A DNA stretch of 64,000 bases, taken from NCBI RefSeq assembly GCF_001982605.1, contig NZ_MLCN01000007.1, positions 1-64,000 on the forward strand, read 5' to 3'. The notes under the pieces are model-generated. The model did not search any database and was not told the origin of the DNA. It saw only the letters and a list, made by a program, of their open reading frames with translations. This DNA is from Alkanindiges hydrocarboniclasticus (lineage in GTDB: Bacteria; Pseudomonadota; Gammaproteobacteria; Pseudomonadales; Moraxellaceae). Position numbers and translations under genes: made by a program. Below, one piece after another: positions 10,301 through 18,941 of this stretch. How positions within the stretch are numbered: position 1 is the first letter of the stretch; every line of letters starts with the position of its first letter.

Positions 10301-10516
10301 GTGCCGCTGGTACTCAGTAACGGTGCCGGTGCCGGTAGCCAGAATGCGGTCGGTACCGGGGTGCTGGGTGGGGTGATTTCAGCCACATTCCTTGGTATCT
10401 TCTTTATTCCCGTGTTCTACTTCTGGGTACGTCGCCTGTTTAAGGGTAAGACGGTTCATGCAGAAGGCCAACAGACTAACAATCATTCTATTACTGATCA
10501 GACTCAGGAGCCTTAA
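7355..10516 (+). CDS. adeJ: RND multidrug efflux transporter (AdeJ/AcrB type)
   Basis: Proton-driven drug exporter of the HAE-1 subfamily in the inner membrane. The 1053-residue length matches AcrB (1049) and AdeJ (1058). It begins [14 protein letters not shown], the family hallmark. The proton-relay aspartates are present as D407 and D408 in [16 protein letters not shown] of TM4, and the matching TM10 lysine lies in [16 protein letters not shown]. Porter-domain segments such as [19 protein letters not shown] are intact. It starts 13 bp after the adaptor. Substrates cannot be predicted from sequence; AdeIJK and AcrAB relatives handle many lipophilic drugs and detergents. Confidence 0.93.
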   Translation: MSRFFIDRPIFAWVIAIIMMLAGVLSIFSMPVSQYPSIAPPNIAINAFYPGASAKTVEDSVTQIIEQQMKGLDGLNYMTSTSSSDGAVSVSLSFMAGTDPDTAQVQVQNKLQSAMALLPQEVQRQGVTVNKSARNFMMVLGFISKDGSMTKNDISDYMVSNVVDQLSRVEGVGEVTVFGAQYAMRIWMDPSKLMSYQLMPSDISTAIQAQNAQVSAGQLGGLPAVQGQALNATVTAQSRLQTPDEFRNILLKTMPNGAQVLLKDVARVELGGQDYNISSFYNGKPAGGLAIRLAAGANALNTAEAVDQRVNELKATFPAGLDVVVPYDTTPFVKLSIEEVVKTLIEAIILVFLVMFLFLQSWRATIIPTIAVPVVILGTFAIINLLGFSINTLTMFGMVLAIGLLVDDAIVVVENVERIMGEEKLGPREATRRSMDQITGALIGITTVLSAVFIPMAFFGGSTGVIYRQFSVTLVTSMVLSVIVALILTPALCATILKRTDAEHQERSGFFGWFNRTFNKASHRYQNSVGFLLKRSVWLGLVYVAVIGLLAVVFMRLPSAFLPEEDQGIIISMVQLPAGATQERTIKSLEKVQNYYLNNEKDLVQGVFTVAGFSFSGTGQNSGIAFVRLKDWDARQADDQKAQAIAGRAMGAFSQFKDAMAFAFTPPAVIELGIAGGFDLQLKDTGGIGHDKLMEARNMLLGMASQSKSVVGVRPNGQEDTPQYKVDIDYAKAGAQGVSVATINSVLTTAWGGSYVNDFIDRGRVKRVYLQGEANSRMSPDDLNKWYVRNNNGDMVAFSSFATGRWTYGSPRLERYNGSPSLNIQGNAAPGLSTGEAMAAMEQMIGKLPPGVGYEWTGLSLEEQTSGRQAPLLYALAIIVVFLCLAALYESWSVPFAVMLVVPLGILGAVAFTRFENLNNDIYFQVAMLAVIGLSAKNAILIIEFAEELREKGQSLTSAILEAVRMRLRPIIMTSLAFGLGVVPLVLSNGAGAGSQNAVGTGVLGGVISATFLGIFFIPVFYFWVRRLFKGKTVHAEGQQTNNHSITDQTQEP

Positions 10517-10518
10517 AC

Positions 10519-12027
10519 ATGCGTTTAACAGGGTCAACTTATGGTCGGGGACTGGCGCTTGGTGCGCTAGCCCTGGCGATTGCAGGTTGTCAGAATCTGC
10601 GTGGGCCTGAGCCAGGTTCATCGGTTGCCGTTCCTACGGTGTACCAGAACCTGCCGGATGGGTATGAAGGTGCCAATGGGCCAACTATTGCGGCACAAGG
10701 CTGGCAGGAATTTTTTAATGACAGCCGCCTGCATCAGCTAATTACACTGGGTCTGGCCAATAACCGTGACTTGCGCACTACAGTGCTCAATATTGAACGG
10801 GCGCGCCAGCAGTACCGCATTAGCGATAATGCCCTGCTGCCGACGGTCAATGCTTCGGCAGGGGCAACCCGTCAGGAAACCACACAGGTCCGTGATCCCT
10901 ATACCACCTATTCGGTTGGTCTTGGGGTAACTGCCTATGAGCTGGATTTCTTTGGCCGGGTACGTAACCTGCGCGATGCCGCACTGGATACCTTCCTTGC
11001 CACCCGCAGTGCCCGTGACGCCACCCAGATTAGTCTGATTGGCCAGATTGCACAGGCATGGACAGCCATTTCCTATGACATGGCACAGTTGCGGCTAGCC
11101 GAACAAACTTTAAAAGCGCAGGAAGAAGCTTACCGCCTGAACAGCCGTCGCTTTGAAGTGGGCATTGATAGTGAAGTCACTGTTCGTCAGGCACAGATCA
11201 GCGTTGAAACCGCCCGCAATGACGTTGCAGCGTTTAAAACCCAGATTGCGCAGGACCGTAACCTGCTGGAACTGCTGGTAGGCCAGCCCATTCCAGCAGA
11301 CTTGCTGCCTACCACGCAAATTGACCGGATTACCCGTAATACGGTACTGGGTGCTGGCTTGCCCAGCGACCTGCTGCAAAACCGTCCGGACATTACCAAT
11401 GCCGAGTATCAGCTTCGGGCGGCAGGCGGTAATCTGGGCGCAGCTCGGGCACGGCTTTATCCCAGCATTAGCCTGACTGGTTCTGCCGGTCTGGCCAGCA
11501 CGGATCTTTCTGACCTGTTCAAGAGCGGTGCATTTGTCTGGAGTATTGGCCCACAACTGGACTTGCCAATTTTTGATGCCGGTACCCGTCGTGCCAATGT
11601 CAAAATTGCCGAAGTGGATCAGCAAATTGCACTGAACAATTATGAGCAATCAATCCAGACTGCATTTCGTGAAGTCAAGGATGTACTGGCTACCCGCGCC
11701 ACCATTAATGACCGCCTGAGTGCACAAACCCGTCTGGTTGAAGCCACCAACACCAACTATCGCTTGTCCAATGCGCGCTTTAGGGCGGGTATTGATAACT
11801 ACCTGACCGTACTGGATGCGCAGCGTAGCCAGTATGCTGCCCAGCAGGCCCTGTTGTCCTTGCAGCAGGCCAACCTGAATAGCCAGATCAACCTGTACAA
11901 GGTACTGGGGGGCGGTATCCAGGCGTTTTCAGCCGCCAATGCAGCGACAGCAGTAACGGGTACAGCAACACCAGCAGGTGCAACAACGGCAGCCCCGGCA
12001 AGTGCAACGACCTCAACTGCCCCATAA
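10519..12027 (+). CDS. adeK: RND efflux outer-membrane channel (AdeK/OprM type)
   Basis: Trimeric TolC-like outer-membrane factor completing the tripartite pump. The 502-residue product is a lipoprotein (AIAGC, lipidated Cys at residue 24) with the duplicated OEP domain. Repeat one has GWQEFFNDSRLHQLI and NRDLRTTVLNIERARQQY; repeat two has LLQNRPDITNAEYQLRAAGG and AARARLYPSISLTGSAG. The C-terminal 40 residues are an Ala/Thr-rich tail. CAGGAG precedes the ATG, which lies 2 bp after the transporter stop. A strong terminator follows, so this is the last operon gene. Confidence 0.91.
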   Translation: MRLTGSTYGRGLALGALALAIAGCQNLRGPEPGSSVAVPTVYQNLPDGYEGANGPTIAAQGWQEFFNDSRLHQLITLGLANNRDLRTTVLNIERARQQYRISDNALLPTVNASAGATRQETTQVRDPYTTYSVGLGVTAYELDFFGRVRNLRDAALDTFLATRSARDATQISLIGQIAQAWTAISYDMAQLRLAEQTLKAQEEAYRLNSRRFEVGIDSEVTVRQAQISVETARNDVAAFKTQIAQDRNLLELLVGQPIPADLLPTTQIDRITRNTVLGAGLPSDLLQNRPDITNAEYQLRAAGGNLGAARARLYPSISLTGSAGLASTDLSDLFKSGAFVWSIGPQLDLPIFDAGTRRANVKIAEVDQQIALNNYEQSIQTAFREVKDVLATRATINDRLSAQTRLVEATNTNYRLSNARFRAGIDNYLTVLDAQRSQYAAQQALLSLQQANLNSQINLYKVLGGGIQAFSAANAATAVTGTATPAGATTAAPASATTSTAP

Positions 12028-12061
12028 GTGATATTGATAACAGGTGCTGATTAAGCATGCT

Positions 12062-12090
12062 AAAAAGCGGGGTTCAGTGCCCCGCTTTTT
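12062..12090 (+). terminator. Terminator closing the efflux operon
   Basis: A perfect 6-bp GC stem GCGGGG / CCCCGC (12067-12085) is extended by A5 and T5 runs on either side. It can stop the plus-strand efflux operon and, in reverse, the small minus-strand gene at 12143. Confidence 0.9.
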
Positions 12091-12142
12091 ATTGCCTTTT
12101 TTTTATTCTAGATACGGTTTTTAACCCGTATGTGCGGTAAAT

Positions 12143-12352
12143 CTATTGGTGATGGGCCTGCAACCAGCGCCCCTGAAACCAGGCGGTGGGTCTTTTAAGC
12201 TTGTCGGATAAAGTTGCATGACGGTATTTCCAGGCATCCTGCTGGCAACGGCGGCAGGCGGGAAAATCATATTTTCCCTGTGAAGGATAAAGTACCGTGC
12301 TGTAATCGCAATTACGGCAGACAATTTTTAAGGGTAATACTAGAAATGCCAT
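12143..12352 (-). CDS. Small zinc-ribbon protein
   Basis: A 69-residue hypothetical protein read from the ATG at 12352. A TTG nine bases further upstream is too close to the AAGGG ribosome site, whereas the ATG lies 10 bases from it. Two CxxC knuckles (CRNC near residue 12 and CRRC 19 residues later) form a rubredoxin-like zinc ribbon, followed by a basic, aromatic tail with WKYRHATL and WFQGRW. The overlapping frame ending at 12121 lacks any recognisable pattern and was not chosen. Function unknown; it may be a small metal-binding or nucleic-acid-binding protein. Confidence 0.6.
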   Translation of the reverse strand: MAFLVLPLKIVCRNCDYSTVLYPSQGKYDFPACRRCQQDAWKYRHATLSDKLKRPTAWFQGRWLQAHHQ

Positions 12353-12717
12353 TTTCAACAAGCCCTTTATTTACTTCCCAAATTGACCAGCATGCGTTTA
12401 GACATGGCTGATACCCTGTTTAGGAAAAGGGACGGCTGTTGTCATCATCTTTGCAGGCGGTCTTAGCACAGCCTGCTTTGCCACTACGTCCCTGTTCCTG
12501 CTTAAAGCCGCGCTAAAAGATATTTCCACTTTTAACAATTGCTGTACTTTAAGTGAAACAATTTTACTTAAAATATTTTCTTTGTGCAACAACATGATAT
12601 ACAAAACGCAATGATCTGCCTAGTTATTATGCATTTCAGTGAACAAATGTATTGTTATGTAAATTAATTTCAATTCACTGTTTAACGCAGCTTATCAGTT
12701 GCAATTTAATGAATGCT
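12353..12717. other. AT-rich intergenic region without recognised features
   Basis: Between the zinc-ribbon gene and the 3' end of the response-regulator gene lie about 365 bp that are AT-rich on the right side. A 68-residue minus-strand frame (12398-12604) has no domain-like pattern or ribosome site, so I leave it out. Nothing else was recognised. Confidence 0.4.
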
Positions 12718-13680
12718 TCAATGGCTATTTCTGGCCCGTGCCAACGCTGATGCTACGGCGGCAGTTCGGGTTTCCACACTAAGTTTGCTAAAGATATGTT
12801 CCAGATGCTTGTTGACTGTGCGGGGGCTAAGTTCCAGTATTTCACCAATATCACGGTTGGTTTTGCCCAGTGCCACCCAGTACAGCACTTCGGCTTCACG
12901 GCGGGTTATGGCACAGCACTGCATCAGCACCTCGGCTGATGGAATGGCCTCCTGTGTCTGTAGCATGACCAGATGGCTACTGAGACCAGTGGCGGTCTGC
13001 CCGGTGTCGGCCAGCCGGGTCAGGCTCAGGTTTTGCCGGATTCCACTAATCAATAAAGGTGCTGCTGGTACAATTTGGTGTTGTTCTGAAGAAGATTGAT
13101 TTTGCCTGAACCAGTCACTGACTTTTAAATAAAAGCTGTCAATTTGTTCAATGTTTTCCTGTAGCAATTGCATGGCCAGCGGGGTTTGCCAGATTAACTG
13201 GCCATTGGAATTCAAGGCCAGCATGGCAATACCGGCGGCATTGATCATTTGTTCACGCTGGTTGACCAACCGCGAATTACGGATATGGGTACTCAGCCGG
13301 GCCAGCACTTCATCATGCTGCAAAGGCTTGGTGACATAATCCACCCCGCCACTTTGAAAGCCCTGCACCACATGCTCACTTTCAGTCAGGCCAGTCATAA
13401 AAATAATGGGGATATGCTGGGTCAGCGGGTTTTCTTTGAGCAGCTTGCAGGTGTCAAAGCCATTGATTCCCGGCATCATGGCATCCAGCAAAATGGCATC
13501 CGGCATAAAATTACTGGCCCGCTCAATGGCGCTATAGCCATCGGTGGCGACCAGCACCGTATAGCCAGCCTGATCCAGCGTGGTATGCAACAGCGCCAGA
13601 TTGTCTGGAATATCATCCACAATCAGCACCACCTGTGCTGCCTTTAGCGGTGCTTGCATTGTTGTTATTGCCATGCTCAT
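12718..13680 (-). CDS. LuxR/NarL-family response regulator
   Basis: Transcription regulator of a two-component pair, about 320 residues. The receiver domain occupies roughly residues 15-125, with the acidic pair D22-D23, phospho-acceptor D66 (in ILLDAMMPG) and K118 (in VTKPL). A PAS-like middle region follows at about 140-230. The C-terminal LuxR helix-turn-helix is in the last 65 residues (ITRREAEVLYWVALGKTNRDI, then SPRTVNKHLEHIFSKL). I choose the ATG at 13680: it overlaps the kinase stop as ATGA and has GGAG eight bases upstream, whereas the ATG at 13686 is too close to that site. Translational coupling makes it the obvious partner of the permease-kinase upstream. Probable targets are the divergent urt genes and amiE. 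Confidence 0.88.
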   Translation of the reverse strand: MSMAITTMQAPLKAAQVVLIVDDIPDNLALLHTTLDQAGYTVLVATDGYSAIERASNFMPDAILLDAMMPGINGFDTCKLLKENPLTQHIPIIFMTGLTESEHVVQGFQSGGVDYVTKPLQHDEVLARLSTHIRNSRLVNQREQMINAAGIAMLALNSNGQLIWQTPLAMQLLQENIEQIDSFYLKVSDWFRQNQSSSEQHQIVPAAPLLISGIRQNLSLTRLADTGQTATGLSSHLVMLQTQEAIPSAEVLMQCCAITRREAEVLYWVALGKTNRDIGEILELSPRTVNKHLEHIFSKLSVETRTAAVASALARARNSH

Positions 13681-16600
13681 GGCCATTGCTCCTGTTGTAA
13701 GTGAGCCTGTAGTGCCTTAAGGTCAAACTGGCTAGTCAGGGTTTTTAAATGTTGAATGGCTGTTGCATGTTCAGGCTGCCGATGGGCAATTTCATCCAGT
13801 TTGCTGGTAATGCCGCGCACATAGCCCATGTTGACCAGTTGCAGCAAAGCCTGCCGGTCTGCAAGGCTTAGCGGATTTTTAATAATAAGGTTTTTATTAC
13901 CCGTATGCTGGGAAGCAGTTTTCCCGTCTAAGGCTGGTGTTGCAGGCATGCTACTGGTGATAGCGCTGGCTGGGCTGCCTTGTTGCGGCTTGATCCAGTG
14001 CAGGTTAAGGCGCTGGCCGATACGTTCCAGTAAACGCAACAGGTCTACCGGTTTAACAATAAAATCATCACGCTCAATCTGGGCATCATTACTCTTGCCC
14101 TGTTCTTCGGCGTTGGCAGACACAATCAGGATGGGGGCCAGCGTCAAATGATTATTGCGCAAAATACTGGCGGTTTCCCAGCCACTTAAATGCGGCATGG
14201 TTAAGTCCATAATGATTAAATCCGGCTGGAATTCCGGCACCAGTCGCAGGCAGGCCAGCCCTGAGTCAGCCTCAGCCAGCTCAAAGCCAAGGGGCTGCAA
14301 AAACTGCCAGAGCAATTGCCGATCGAGTTCCTCATTATCTACCAGCAGGATTTTGTGGCGTGGGCCGTGGTAGCCGGTAATCTGGTGAATAATATTAAAA
14401 CTAATGGGCTTGGGGCTTTGCACCTCTGGCAGGTATAGCCGAATCTGGAAAGTACTGCCCACGCCAACCTGACTGCGTACATTAATCTCCCCACCCAGCA
14501 AATCGGTCAACAATTTGGCAATAGTCAGCCCCAGCCCCGTCCCGGCAATGGCATGCGCTGGTGTATTGCCACCACGCTCAAACGGATTAAAGATATTGGG
14601 CAAGTCCTCTGGGGTAATGCCACAACCGCTGTCGTCAATTTCAAAGGTGGCAGTCTGGTAACGGTAGCTGACCTTAAAGGTGACTTTGCCACGCTGGGTA
14701 AACTTGACCGCATTGCCAATGATGTTAATGAGAATCTGATCAAGCCGTTTTTTATCACTGCGGATGTATTGCGGCAGGTGTTCGGAAAAATTACAAATAA
14801 AGTCAATGCCCTTTTCAGTGGCTTGCGGCCTGAACATATCCGCCAAATAATTTAAAAATTCCGGCAGGTTGATTTCGGTAGGCACCAAGGTCAGCTTGCC
14901 GGTTTCAATACGCGCCAGATCCAGCAGGCCATCAATCAGGGAAATCAGGTGTGCACCACTGCGGTGAATGATATTGAGGTGGGTTTTGCTTTGCAGCGAC
15001 AGGCCGTTATCCTTGGTAATCAACTGGCTATAGCCCAGAATGCTGTTAAGCGGCGTGCGCAGTTCATGGCTAATGCCAGTGACATAACGGCTTTTGGCCT
15101 GATTGGCCCGCTCGGCCACCTGTTGCGCCTGCTGTAATTGCTGGTCGGTAATGCGGTGCGCATCAATTTCCTGTACCAGCAGTGTGGTTTGCCGGTTGGA
15201 TTCTTCCTGTGCCACGCGGCGGCTTTCATAGGTCAGCACCAGCCACCATGAGGCCACACAAATCAGCAGGAATAAAATAGTGAAAATTTTAATAAAAATC
15301 AGTGCCAGTGAAGTTTTACTGTCACTGTTAAAATCCTGCAACACCAGAATTTCCTGAAAATAAATCAGGCCAAGGCTGGCACCCAGCAGTACGGTTAAAA
15401 TCAGCACCAGCAGCAAATAGTAGCTTAGGCGGGTATTGATGCGGGTTGACCAACTGGTAGGCAGGATTTTCTGGGCAATGGCCAGCAATTGTGACGACAA
15501 GCGGGCCTCTGGCTTGCACAAGTCGTGGCAGCGTGCATCCAGCGAACAGCACAGTGAACAAATGGCATCCTGATAGGCCGGGCAATAGGCCATGTCTTCC
15601 TTTTCATATTTTTTTTCACAAATACAGCAGCCTTGCAGCTCCTGATAAAACACCGTGGGCTGCCGGGCAATGTAGTATTTGCTTTTGGTCAGCCATGCAA
15701 TTAAGGGCACACAAATAAATGAGGTGGTCAGGGCAATAAACGAGGCCAGTGCCTTGGGCAGCTCACCAAACACCCCGGAATAGGCGGTAATGGACAGCAC
15801 CGAGGCAATCAGCATAGCGCCTACGCCTACCGGATTAATGTCATATAAATAGGCACGGCGAAACTCAATCCCCTTGGGACTTAAGCCCAGCGGCTTGTTA
15901 ATGACCAGATCGGCCACCAGTGCGGCAATCCACGCAATGGCAACATTGGCATATAGGCCCAGTACCTGCTCTAGCGCATGAAACACGCCCAGTTCCATCA
16001 GCAGTACGGCAATTAGCACATTAAACACCAGCCACACCACCCGCCCGGGATGGCTATGGGTCAGGCGTGCAAAAAAATTCGACCACGCCAGCGAACCCGC
16101 ATAGGCATTGGTCACATTAATCTTGATCTGGGAAATCACCACAAACAGTGCGGTAAAGGCCAGCGCCACTTCTGGCTGGGCAAACACATACTGATAGGCA
16201 ATTAAATACAACTGCGTGGGGTCAGAGGCCTTGTCCAGCGGCACAAAATGCTGCAAGGCCAGCACGGCCAAAAGCACGCCGCCAAAAATCTTGAACATGC
16301 CAAACACAATCCAGCCCGGCCCGGCCGTAAACAAGGCGCCATACCAGCGCTTGCGGTTCTGGGAAGTTTTGGCCGGTAAGAAGCGCAAATAATCGACCTG
16401 CTCCCCAACTTGTGCCACCAGCGCAAAAATAACCGTACAGGCTGCACCAAAAAGCAGCACATTAAATTCTCGGGCCTGCCCGAACTTGCCGGAAAAATTC
16501 AGGGTGTCCTGAATAATGGTGGGCTGCTGATATAGCAAGGCGGCATACGGCAGAATCAGCAAAATAAGCCAGATAGGCTGTGTCCATGCCTGTAGTTTAT

Positions 16601-17171
16601 TAATCAGGGTAATACCGCGCAGCACCACCGGAATAATCACCAGTGAACTCACCAGATAGCCCAGATACAGCGGCAAGCCGGTAAACAGCTCCAGTGCCAG
16701 CGCCATAATCGCGGCTTCTATGGCAAAGAAAATAAAAGTAAAACTTGAGTAAATTAAAGAGGTTAGCGTTGAACCAATATAACCAAAGCCTGCCCCGCGT
16801 GTGAGTAAATCCATATCCACGCCATAACGTGCTGCATAATAACTAATGGGCAAGCTGGTTAAAAAAATAATCAGGCACACCACGCAAATGGCCACAAACG
16901 CATTCATAAACCCATAATTGAGCGCAATAGAAGCGCCAATGGCTTCCATGGCCAGAAACGACACCGCACCAAAGGCCGTATTGGCCACCCGAAACTCCGA
17001 CCACTTACGCATGGTTTTGGGTGTATAGCGCAAGGCATAGTCTTCCAGCGTTTCATCCGCGACCCAGGTGTTGTAGTCACGCCGGATCTTGATAATGCGC
17101 TGTGGGGCAGAACCATCTTGCGGCAGGGCCACAGAAATGTCTGCCAATACATCGGGCAACGGGGCTGGCAT
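13677..17171 (-). CDS. NCS1 permease-fused hybrid sensor histidine kinase
   Basis: A 1164-residue fusion. Residues about 40-500 are an NCS1-type nucleobase/cation symporter domain with about 12 membrane segments (note TPKTMRKWSEF, GGVLLAVLAL, INVTNAYAGSLAWSNF). A cysteine-rich stretch at 515-552 carries nine Cys. Two further membrane segments (about 582-606 and 622-647) and a coiled coil follow. The kinase core has H702 in the H-box SHELRTPLN, an N-box near 816-823, a G1 box at DSGCG and a G2 box at GTGLGL. A receiver domain has phospho-acceptor D989. The last 170 residues are unassigned. By family analogy with transporter-shaped sensors, the permease part probably senses or carries a nitrogenous compound. 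It is divergent from urtA and coupled to a LuxR-type regulator. Confidence 0.88.
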   Translation of the reverse strand: MPAPLPDVLADISVALPQDGSAPQRIIKIRRDYNTWVADETLEDYALRYTPKTMRKWSEFRVANTAFGAVSFLAMEAIGASIALNYGFMNAFVAICVVCLIIFLTSLPISYYAARYGVDMDLLTRGAGFGYIGSTLTSLIYSSFTFIFFAIEAAIMALALELFTGLPLYLGYLVSSLVIIPVVLRGITLINKLQAWTQPIWLILLILPYAALLYQQPTIIQDTLNFSGKFGQAREFNVLLFGAACTVIFALVAQVGEQVDYLRFLPAKTSQNRKRWYGALFTAGPGWIVFGMFKIFGGVLLAVLALQHFVPLDKASDPTQLYLIAYQYVFAQPEVALAFTALFVVISQIKINVTNAYAGSLAWSNFFARLTHSHPGRVVWLVFNVLIAVLLMELGVFHALEQVLGLYANVAIAWIAALVADLVINKPLGLSPKGIEFRRAYLYDINPVGVGAMLIASVLSITAYSGVFGELPKALASFIALTTSFICVPLIAWLTKSKYYIARQPTVFYQELQGCCICEKKYEKEDMAYCPAYQDAICSLCCSLDARCHDLCKPEARLSSQLLAIAQKILPTSWSTRINTRLSYYLLLVLILTVLLGASLGLIYFQEILVLQDFNSDSKTSLALIFIKIFTILFLLICVASWWLVLTYESRRVAQEESNRQTTLLVQEIDAHRITDQQLQQAQQVAERANQAKSRYVTGISHELRTPLNSILGYSQLITKDNGLSLQSKTHLNIIHRSGAHLISLIDGLLDLARIETGKLTLVPTEINLPEFLNYLADMFRPQATEKGIDFICNFSEHLPQYIRSDKKRLDQILINIIGNAVKFTQRGKVTFKVSYRYQTATFEIDDSGCGITPEDLPNIFNPFERGGNTPAHAIAGTGLGLTIAKLLTDLLGGEINVRSQVGVGSTFQIRLYLPEVQSPKPISFNIIHQITGYHGPRHKILLVDNEELDRQLLWQFLQPLGFELAEADSGLACLRLVPEFQPDLIIMDLTMPHLSGWETASILRNNHLTLAPILIVSANAEEQGKSNDAQIERDDFIVKPVDLLRLLERIGQRLNLHWIKPQQGSPASAITSSMPATPALDGKTASQHTGNKNLIIKNPLSLADRQALLQLVNMGYVRGITSKLDEIAHRQPEHATAIQHLKTLTSQFDLKALQAHLQQEQWP

Positions 17172-17279
17172 GGATAGCGCAATACTTAAAAAAACAATGT
17201 CAGCCCAAACAATTCAAAAAACGCGCCAAGGTTGCAGTCACTCATCCATTCTTTTTTTCATCACCATCAGGCTATTTTT

Positions 17280-17307
17280 ACATTGCATATACGCAATGTG
17301 ACGTATA
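17280..17307. promoter_or_regulatory. Overlapping inverted repeats upstream of urtA; candidate regulator site
   Basis: Two inverted repeats overlap in the 280-bp divergent region. ACATTGC-N6-GCAATGT (17280-17299) is a perfect 7-bp-arm palindrome. TATACG-N8-CGTATA (17288-17307) is a perfect 6-bp-arm palindrome. The second pattern recurs with the same spacing upstream of amiE (22841-22860). The 9-mer GCATTGCCC follows at 17320 and also occurs next to the amiE site. This makes it a candidate operator for the adjacent LuxR-type regulator. Which of the two palindromes matters is not known. Confidence 0.55.
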
Positions 17308-17451
17308 GCGGGCACAACAGCATTGCCCGTAGTCTGAAAACAAGCCGGTGGGTGAGCCGTTCTAACTTGCTGATAACACCGTTAAATAGCACAACAAGCT
17401 TGAGGTTTAAGCACTGTCTTTACACATTGCCTTTTTCAGGAGTAGTCAACA

Positions 17452-18711
17452 ATGACCAATCCCACTAAAACGCTCCAGTCCACATTAAAAACCAGCCGCC
17501 GTAAACTGGTTTTGGGGTTAATGTCTTTACCACTGGCCTTGCTGCCCGTATTTGCACAGGCTGCCGCGCCTGCAACTTCAGCCATTAATACCACCAGGCT
17601 TGCAGTCAATGACAAGGAAGTGGTGGTGGGTCAGTTGCACTCTGCCACCGGCACCATGGCCATTAGTGAAACCGGTGCCATTCAGGCCGAACGACTGGCC
17701 ATTGAACAAATTAACGCACAGGGCGGGATTTTAGGCCGCAAGATTCGCATTATTCAGGAAGACGGCGCATCCGACTGGCCAACCTTTGCTGAAAAATCCA
17801 AAAAACTACTGGAAAAAGACCGGGTTGCTGCCGTTTTTGGCTGCTGGACGTCGGCCTCACGCAAGGCGGTGCTCCCAATTTTTGAACGTGACAACGGCCT
17901 GCTGTACTACCCCACCTTTTATGAAGGGCTGGAGCAATCCAAAAACGTGATTTATACCGGTCAGGAAGCCACCCAGCAGGTACTTGAATCCCTGAACTGG
18001 CTAGCCCGTGAGAAAAAGGCCAAGACCTTTTATCTGGTGGGTTCTGATTACATCTGGCCACGCACCACCATGAAAATTGCCCGCACCCATATTGAAAAAG
18101 TGCTCAAGGGCAGAGTGGTGGGCGAAGAATACTATGCATTGGGCAGCACCCAGTTTGGCTCACTAATCAACAAGATGAAGCTGAAAAAACCGGATGCGGT
18201 CATTGCCGCCGTGGTGGGTGGCTCCAATGTGGCGTTCTACAAGCAGCTTAAAGCCGCTGGCGTAACCGGCAACAAACAAACCCTGCTGACATTCTCGGCC
18301 AGTGAGGATGAACTGCTGGGCATTGGCGGTGAAAACATGGCTGGTTTTTATGCCTCGTTTAAATACTTCCAGAGCCTGAATAACCCCAACAACGTTAAAT
18401 TTGTACAGGCCTTTAAAGCCAAATACGGCCCAAAAGCAGTGATTGGTGATGTAACACAAGCGGCTTACCTTGGCCCCTGGTTGTGGAAAGCTGCGGTAGA
18501 AAAAGCCGGTAGTTTTGACGTGAACAAGGTGGTGGCTGCCTCTCCCGGCATTGAGCTGAAAAATGCCCCTGAAGGCTATGTCAAAGTGCATCCCAACCAT
18601 CACCTGTGGAGCAAGTCACGCATTGGCATGGCGCTGCCAAACGGCCAGTTCAAGGTGGTGTATGAATCACCCAAGCTGATTGTGCCAAACCCGTTCCCGA
18701 AAGGTTACTAA
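17452..18711 (+). CDS. urtA: Urea/short-chain amide ABC transporter, substrate-binding protein
   Basis: Periplasmic binding protein of the Leu/Ile/Val-binding fold, 419 residues, close to UrtA and FmdD and a relative of the amide sensor AmiC. The N-terminus has a twin-arginine-like SRRKLVLG motif before a hydrophobic stretch ending AQA, so export by Tat is possible. Mature-domain marks include VVVGQLHSATGTMAISE, RKIRIIQEDGASDWPTFAEKSKKLL and VFGCWTSASRKAVLP, which are strongly UrtA-like. CAGGAG precedes the ATG. It is the first gene of urtABCDE, separated from urtB by a terminator-like hairpin. Confidence 0.92.
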   Translation: MTNPTKTLQSTLKTSRRKLVLGLMSLPLALLPVFAQAAAPATSAINTTRLAVNDKEVVVGQLHSATGTMAISETGAIQAERLAIEQINAQGGILGRKIRIIQEDGASDWPTFAEKSKKLLEKDRVAAVFGCWTSASRKAVLPIFERDNGLLYYPTFYEGLEQSKNVIYTGQEATQQVLESLNWLAREKKAKTFYLVGSDYIWPRTTMKIARTHIEKVLKGRVVGEEYYALGSTQFGSLINKMKLKKPDAVIAAVVGGSNVAFYKQLKAAGVTGNKQTLLTFSASEDELLGIGGENMAGFYASFKYFQSLNNPNNVKFVQAFKAKYGPKAVIGDVTQAAYLGPWLWKAAVEKAGSFDVNKVVAASPGIELKNAPEGYVKVHPNHHLWSKSRIGMALPNGQFKVVYESPKLIVPNPFPKGY

Positions 18712-18752
18712 GCTTAAGGTTCTCAGGTTGTTAAGCCCCTGATAGAAATATT

Positions 18753-18825
18753 GCGGTGATGGGCCAGCGCCTGTCACCGCCCGGTTATTGGGCTTTTGTT
18801 GTGCTGTTTTCAAACAGCTTTTTTT
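18753..18825 (+). terminator. Hairpin and intrinsic terminator between urtA and urtB
   Basis: A perfect 7-bp stem GCGGTGA / TCACCGC at 18753-18780 is followed by a second hairpin, GCTGTT / AACAGC at 18803-18818, with seven T immediately after. The second has the full form of a rho-independent terminator. Partial readthrough would give more binding protein than permease; the upstream stem could stabilise the urtA mRNA end. Confidence 0.75.
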
Positions 18826-18941
18826 CAAAGATTTATTTTCACTATCTGCTTTTAACCGTTGTATTGAATCCGGTGCTTTAAGCCAGCAATTTTAAAACCT
18901 GCTTTTAACCACTGCTTTTCATGACAACGCTGGAGTTTGCC

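Noticed and set aside
12398-12604. Minus-strand frame of 68 residues in the gap after the zinc-ribbon gene
   Set aside because: No recognisable pattern, no Shine-Dalgarno sequence and irregular composition; treated as chance.
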